Shown here: piece by piece, positions 60,869 through 64,000 of the stretch | Numbering within the stretch: the stretch's first letter is position 1 | Layout of the letters: every line of letters begins with the position of its first letter | NCBI RefSeq assembly: GCF_002797315.1 | Contig: NZ_KZ454936.1 | Coordinates: forward strand, 681,133-745,132 | Direction of reading: 5' to 3' | Origin: Bacillus sp. FJAT-44742 | GTDB lineage: Bacteria > Bacillota > Bacilli > Bacillales > Marinococcaceae | DNA: 64,000 bases | Notes under the pieces: model-generated | Told to the model about the DNA's origin: nothing | The model's database searches: none | What the model saw: the letters and a program-made list of their open reading frames with translations, nothing else | Program-made: the position numbers and the translations under genes

Positions 60869-61198
60869 TCACAATAATCTTTGAACTTCTTCTTCTGTAA
60901 GTCTCATCTTTTGAGCAATATCCTGAACGTTGAGTCCCTCATTTACAAATTGGCTGGCTTCCTCTTTAAGCTTCGCAGTACCAGTGCTGCCTTTTGAGAA
61001 CACGGGGTTTGCGCTGCTGCTTAAAAGCTCTTCCTCGAGTACCTTAACCTTCTTTTTTAGTTTATAAAGTTCTGTTAAATGAGTAATGGACAGGTCCTCA
61101 ATTTGTTTTTCTGTTTCTTTGATTGTATCTTTTCCAAAGAAAGACAGGATGAACAGCCCAAGTCCTATAGCCAGTAAAATAATAATCATCCATTCCAT
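60869..61198 (-). CDS. YqzD-like membrane-anchored coiled-coil protein
   Basis: 109-residue protein beginning MEWMIIILLAIGLGLFILS, one N-terminal membrane helix, then a long charged helix (about 25-60) likely to form a coiled coil and a C-terminal helix-turn-helix-like segment (EGLNVQDIAQKMRLTEEEVQRLL). A frame from 61249 is open, but the GGGAGATG spacing favours ATG 61198. It precedes the yqzC-like gene by 19 bases and is probably co-transcribed with it. Position matches yqzD of B. subtilis. Function unknown. Confidence 0.75.
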   Translation of the reverse strand: MEWMIIILLAIGLGLFILSFFGKDTIKETEKQIEDLSITHLTELYKLKKKVKVLEEELLSSSANPVFSKGSTGTAKLKEEASQFVNEGLNVQDIAQKMRLTEEEVQRLL

Positions 61199-61301
61199 GC
61201 ATGCTTCATCTCCCGATAAATATAAAGTGATAACGCTAATATTATACACTCAAAATAGTGGGAAAAGGAAAAACTTCGCAAGAAGTTTTCATTATATCAA
61301 C

Positions 61302-61330
61302 TTGATTGTCACCCATCAATTTGCTATTAT
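61302..61330 (+). promoter_or_regulatory. Sigma-A promoter for rpmG
   Basis: TTGATT (61302-61307), 17 bases, TATTAT (61325-61330), about 40 bases before rpmG. Confidence 0.65.
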
Positions 61331-61371
61331 TGAAAAGTATGATTAATGATTGTAGGTAGGGAGGGAAAAAC

Positions 61372-61521
61372 ATGCGCGTACAAGTGACTTTAGCCTGCAC
61401 AGAATCAGGAGACCGCAACTATATTACTTCAAAAAACAAGCGTACAAACCCTGAGCGTATTGAATTGAAAAAATACAGCCCACGTTTGAAGAAACATACT
61501 CTTCACCGTGAAACAAAGTAA
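61372..61521 (+). CDS. rpmG: Large ribosomal subunit protein L33 (bL33), zinc-free form
   Basis: 49-residue ribosomal protein L33. The frame [18 protein letters not shown] to HTLHRETK follows the family throughout. The two zinc knuckle pairs are broken: the first reads C-T-E-S and the second Y-S-P-R-L, so only one of four cysteines remains. It is thus a C-minus (zinc-independent) L33. GGGAGGG precedes the ATG. Too short for usual ORF cut-offs. In B. subtilis an rpmG gene lies at this locus before yqgN. Confidence 0.95.
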   Translation: MRVQVTLACTESGDRNYITSKNKRTNPERIELKKYSPRLKKHTLHRETK

Positions 61522-61556
61522 GCAGCAGGAAATTTATTCCTCTGCTTCTTTTTTCT
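61521..61556 (+). terminator. Intrinsic terminator after rpmG
   Basis: Imperfect stem (61521-61531 with 61537-61546, one bulge) followed by TTCTTTTTT. Confidence 0.75.
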
Positions 61557-61675
61557 TTGTACTCTTTTAGCTAGGATGGGACTGGGGCAGTAGTAACCTT
61601 GTAATCATACTCATTAAAAGAGGGTAAGGAATTTTAAGAATGTGGTTGAAATGGAGGTAGAGGCAGGCGGTAACG

Positions 61676-62233
61676 ATGACAAAAACAGACATTCGCAAAG
61701 CAGTCCGGAAGGCTTTTGCCCAGCTGGCTGCTGAAGAGTATACCAAAAAGTGTGCAAGAGTACATAAACAGTTATATAGCACCGAGCAATGGAGACAGGC
61801 ACGGATGATAGGTCTCACGTTGTCAACCAAAAATGAAATTGACACGCTAGCCGTTATAAAACAGGCTTGGAGTGAAGGGAAGAAAGTTGCTGTACCCAAG
61901 GTTAACCCCTTGACTCATTCCATGACATTTTACAAACTGACAAGTTTTAATCAGCTGAAAGAACAGTATGCAGGGATTCAGGAACCTGATGCTTCAAAGG
62001 CAGCTCCTGTCTTGCCTGAAGACATCCAACTTATGATCGTGCCGGGTCTGGCTTTCGATTGGGGACGTTATAGAATCGGATTCGGTGGCGGCTACTATGA
62101 CAGGTTTTTAGCAGCTCATCTAGTACCAACATGTGCACTTGCCCTTGACTTTCAACTATTTGAGAAATTACCCAGGGAAGAACATGATAAGCCGGTAGAT
62201 ATATTGTTAACAGAGGAGAAAATATTGAGATGA
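61676..62233 (+). CDS. fthC: 5-formyltetrahydrofolate cyclo-ligase
   Basis: 185-residue enzyme converting 5-formyl-THF plus ATP to 5,10-methenyl-THF in folate one-carbon metabolism. The family signature GRYRIGFGGGYYDRFL and VPGLAFD are present, as is the N-terminal IRKAVRKAF. AGGCGG lies a few bases before the ATG. The stop overlaps the next gene by four bases (ATGA). Orthologous position to B. subtilis yqgN. Confidence 0.93.
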   Translation: MTKTDIRKAVRKAFAQLAAEEYTKKCARVHKQLYSTEQWRQARMIGLTLSTKNEIDTLAVIKQAWSEGKKVAVPKVNPLTHSMTFYKLTSFNQLKEQYAGIQEPDASKAAPVLPEDIQLMIVPGLAFDWGRYRIGFGGGYYDRFLAAHLVPTCALALDFQLFEKLPREEHDKPVDILLTEEKILR

Positions 62234-63015
62234 TTTTTGTAATGATTGCAGGAGTCCTTCTCTTCAGTATCCTTGCCTATCGATTAAAAGCATTAACCAG
62301 AGGGGGAACGGCTGCGGCTTTGTGCATTGGCATCCTGATAGCGTTAGGGTTTGAATTGTCTGGCTTGTTCATACTTGGCCTTTTCTTTGTTACCTCGACC
62401 ATGTGGAGTAAATGGAAGAGAAATGGTGAGGATGAAATCAATGAAAAAGGGGGCCAGAGGGATGCGGGACAAGTACTGGCCAATGGCGGTACAGCCGCCT
62501 TTTTTGCCTTACTGTATTTATTTGTGCCAAGTACACTGTGGGTGTATGGCTTTTCTGGCGCCCTGGCTGCCGCTGCCTCAGACACGTGGGCTTCTGAAAT
62601 TGGAGGAAGAGCAAAAGGAAAACCTATTCATATCAAGACATGTAAGAAGGTTCCTAAAGGCACATCCGGGGCCGTGTCCCCACAAGGCACGCTGGCTTCT
62701 CTTCTAGGTTCTGCTATGATCGGAATAACCACTGCTTTTTTGTTTCCAGGTGAAAGTCCGTACTGGATGATGGTCTTTATTATTGCCACGGCAGGTTTTT
62801 TTGGTAATATAATAGACACGTTAGCTGGGGCATTGATTCAAGTTGAATATAAATGTGCAACTTGCGGGCTGCGTACGGAAAGAACTCATCATTGTAATGG
62901 CCGGACAGTCCAGGTAAAGGGGTGGCGGTCCATGAACAATGAAACAGTTAATTTTTTATGTACCATATGTGGAGCTGTCAGCAGTACAGCGTTATTTTAT
63001 TTATTTATAGGATAG
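62230..63015 (+). CDS. DUF92 family membrane protein
   Basis: 261-residue integral membrane protein of the DUF92 (TMEM19) family, whose plant relative VTE6 is a phytyl-phosphate kinase; bacterial substrate is unknown. About six membrane segments are visible. Conserved signatures are ALTRGGTAAALCIG, QVLANGG, AAAASDTWASEIG, TSGAVSPQGTLASLLG and DTLAGALIQV. A cysteine/histidine cluster (CATCG ... HHC) near 215-228 may bind metal. Translationally coupled to fthC. Not in this position in B. subtilis. Confidence 0.87.
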   Translation: MIFVMIAGVLLFSILAYRLKALTRGGTAAALCIGILIALGFELSGLFILGLFFVTSTMWSKWKRNGEDEINEKGGQRDAGQVLANGGTAAFFALLYLFVPSTLWVYGFSGALAAAASDTWASEIGGRAKGKPIHIKTCKKVPKGTSGAVSPQGTLASLLGSAMIGITTAFLFPGESPYWMMVFIIATAGFFGNIIDTLAGALIQVEYKCATCGLRTERTHHCNGRTVQVKGWRSMNNETVNFLCTICGAVSSTALFYLFIG

Positions 63016-63027
63016 GAAGGTGAGAGA

Positions 63028-64000
63028 ATGAATTCTCGCTATTCAAGACAGATTCTTTTTCCTCAGATCGGTGAGAAGGGACAAGCCCTCCTTTCAACCA
63101 AGAAAGTGTTAATTGTTGGAGTAGGGGCTTTAGGTACTGTATCTTCCAACCATCTTGCCAGAGCCGGGGCTGGGTATATCAGGATTGCTGACAGAGATTA
63201 TGTAGAGGCGAGCAATCTTCAAAGGCAGATGCTTTTTGATGAACAAGATGCAAAAGAGGCAAAGCCAAAAGCAGTGGCGGCCAAAGAGAAATTAACAGCC
63301 ATTAATTCAGACATTACTGTGGATGCAAGAGTGACAGATGTTAACTCATCATCCATTGAGGACCTTGTTGAAGGAATGGACCTCGTAATTGATGGGACGG
63401 ATAATTTTCAAACGAGGTTTTTATTAAACGATGCAAGCTTTAAGCATGAGACCCCTTTTATCTATGGAGGGGCGGTTAGCTCAAGAGGAATGTCCGCTCC
63501 TTTTCTACCAGGGCGTACCCCTTGTTTAAGATGCCTTCTGGGCGATGGCCAGAGCTCCCCGGGAGAAACATGTGATACGGTGGGAGTTATTTCTCCTGTC
63601 GTGGACATGGTAGCTTCCTTCCAGGCAGCTGAAGCTATTAAGATACTAACTGAAAAATTTTCAGACGTGAGGACGTCTCTTGTCCAATTTGACTTATGGA
63701 ATTTTAGGTTCCATGAGATGGGATTTCCTAAGCCAAAAGTAAATTGTCTTACGTGTCAGAAGAAAGAATACCCTGATCTATATGCGTCTGAAGGGGACAG
63801 TATTACGACCCTTTGTGGCCGGGAAACCGTTCAGATCCAGGCACAGACCACTTTTGATCTTACAGAATGGGCTGATAAGTTACGGCTAGCAGGGCAAGTT
63901 AAAAAAACTCCTTTTCTTATTAGAGTGGAGCTTGATGAAGGGGAAAGACTGGTTATCTTTCAGGATGGGCGTGTGCTTGTTCAGGGAACAGAGGATGTTT
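63028..64000 (+). CDS. MoeB/ThiF family adenylyltransferase (3' truncated by window)
   Basis: E1-like ATP-dependent adenylyltransferase activating the C-terminal glycine of a sulphur-carrier protein (MoaD or ThiS). The first 324 codons are present and the frame is open at the window end. The nucleotide motif GVGALGT is at 31-37, followed by DRDYVEASNLQRQ and DGTDNFQTRF; the zinc knuckles are CLRC and CLTC, and a candidate catalytic cysteine lies in GETCDTVGV. The last part seen (from about 250) looks like the start of a rhodanese-like domain. AGGAAGGTGAGAG precedes the ATG. Whether it serves molybdopterin or thiamine synthesis cannot be told here. Confidence 0.9.
   Translation, partial: MNSRYSRQILFPQIGEKGQALLSTKKVLIVGVGALGTVSSNHLARAGAGYIRIADRDYVEASNLQRQMLFDEQDAKEAKPKAVAAKEKLTAINSDITVDARVTDVNSSSIEDLVEGMDLVIDGTDNFQTRFLLNDASFKHETPFIYGGAVSSRGMSAPFLPGRTPCLRCLLGDGQSSPGETCDTVGVISPVVDMVASFQAAEAIKILTEKFSDVRTSLVQFDLWNFRFHEMGFPKPKVNCLTCQKKEYPDLYASEGDSITTLCGRETVQIQAQTTFDLTEWADKLRLAGQVKKTPFLIRVELDEGERLVIFQDGRVLVQGTEDV

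Noticed and set aside
61220-61245. CcpA cre-like sequence before rpmG
   Set aside because: Two mismatches at key positions and no carbon-metabolism gene next to it.

Overview
The window is about 64 kb of ordinary chromosomal core from a low-GC Gram-positive of the Bacillaceae. Signs are AGGAGG-type ribosome binding sites, TTG and GTG starts, sigma-A promoters, a glycyl T-box leader, sporulation genes (yqfC, yqfD), and a gene order that follows the Bacillus subtilis prmA (yqeT) to yqgN segment almost gene for gene. An acidic linker in cytochrome c550, acidic protein tails and two Na+/phosphate cotransporters suggest a salt- or alkali-adapted species; that is inference. No phage, insertion sequence, CRISPR array or defence system was seen.

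Layout. 0.3-6.3 kb: prmA-rsmE-mtaB, deoC, a Na/Pi cotransporter, rpsU-yqeY. 6.4-9.6 kb: long nfeD, floA and a membrane-anchored disordered protein behind a textbook sigma-W promoter. 9.7-18.8 kb: yqfC-yqfD-phoH-pgpH-ybeY-dgkA-DUF502-cdd-era, then yqzL-recO. 18.8-22.1 kb: T-box and glyQS. 22.2-27.6 kb: ccpN and its partner kinase/phosphorylase, then the DUF188 gene-dnaG-sigA. 27.9-34.9 kb: cccA, trmK-nif3, ispH, yqfQ, cshB, nfo, yqfT. 34.9-46.5 kb is the most accessory part: an orphan sporulation-type histidine kinase, a manganese-type ABC ATPase and permease without binding protein, a lytic transglycosylase, ppx-ppk, then a zinc ABC ATPase with two different permeases and zur. 46.6-61.5 kb: yqfW, yqfX, ispG, yqfZ, a DUF1002 protein, a short NfeD, DUF1189, a Na/Pi-PhoU protein, DUF456, four tRNAs, sodA, an MFS protein, pbpA, yqzC/yqzD-like genes, rpmG. 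61.7-64 kb: fthC, DUF92 and a moeB/thiF gene cut by the window end.

How the genes fit together. Most of the window is translation and RNA housekeeping (PrmA, RsmE, MtaB, TrmK, Era, YbeY, GlyQS, S21, L33), the replication/transcription macromolecular synthesis operon (DnaG, SigA), isoprenoid synthesis (IspG, IspH) and envelope work (NfeD/FloA, DgkA, PbpA, lytic transglycosylase). The less usual theme is metal, phosphate and oxidative stress: Mn and Zn transport with Zur, polyphosphate synthesis and degradation, two Na/Pi transporters with no pst operon in its B. subtilis position, a Mn-type superoxide dismutase with an apparent sigma-B promoter plus a sigma-A promoter overlapped by a Fur/PerR-like box, and a ribosomal protein L33 lacking most zinc-binding cysteines. 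Several unexplained inverted or tandem repeats lie between genes. I did not find a clearly undescribed system; the strongest leads are the metal/polyphosphate block, the regulatory sites, and the structured intergenic elements at 15328-15440, 27642-27720 and 34394-34588.
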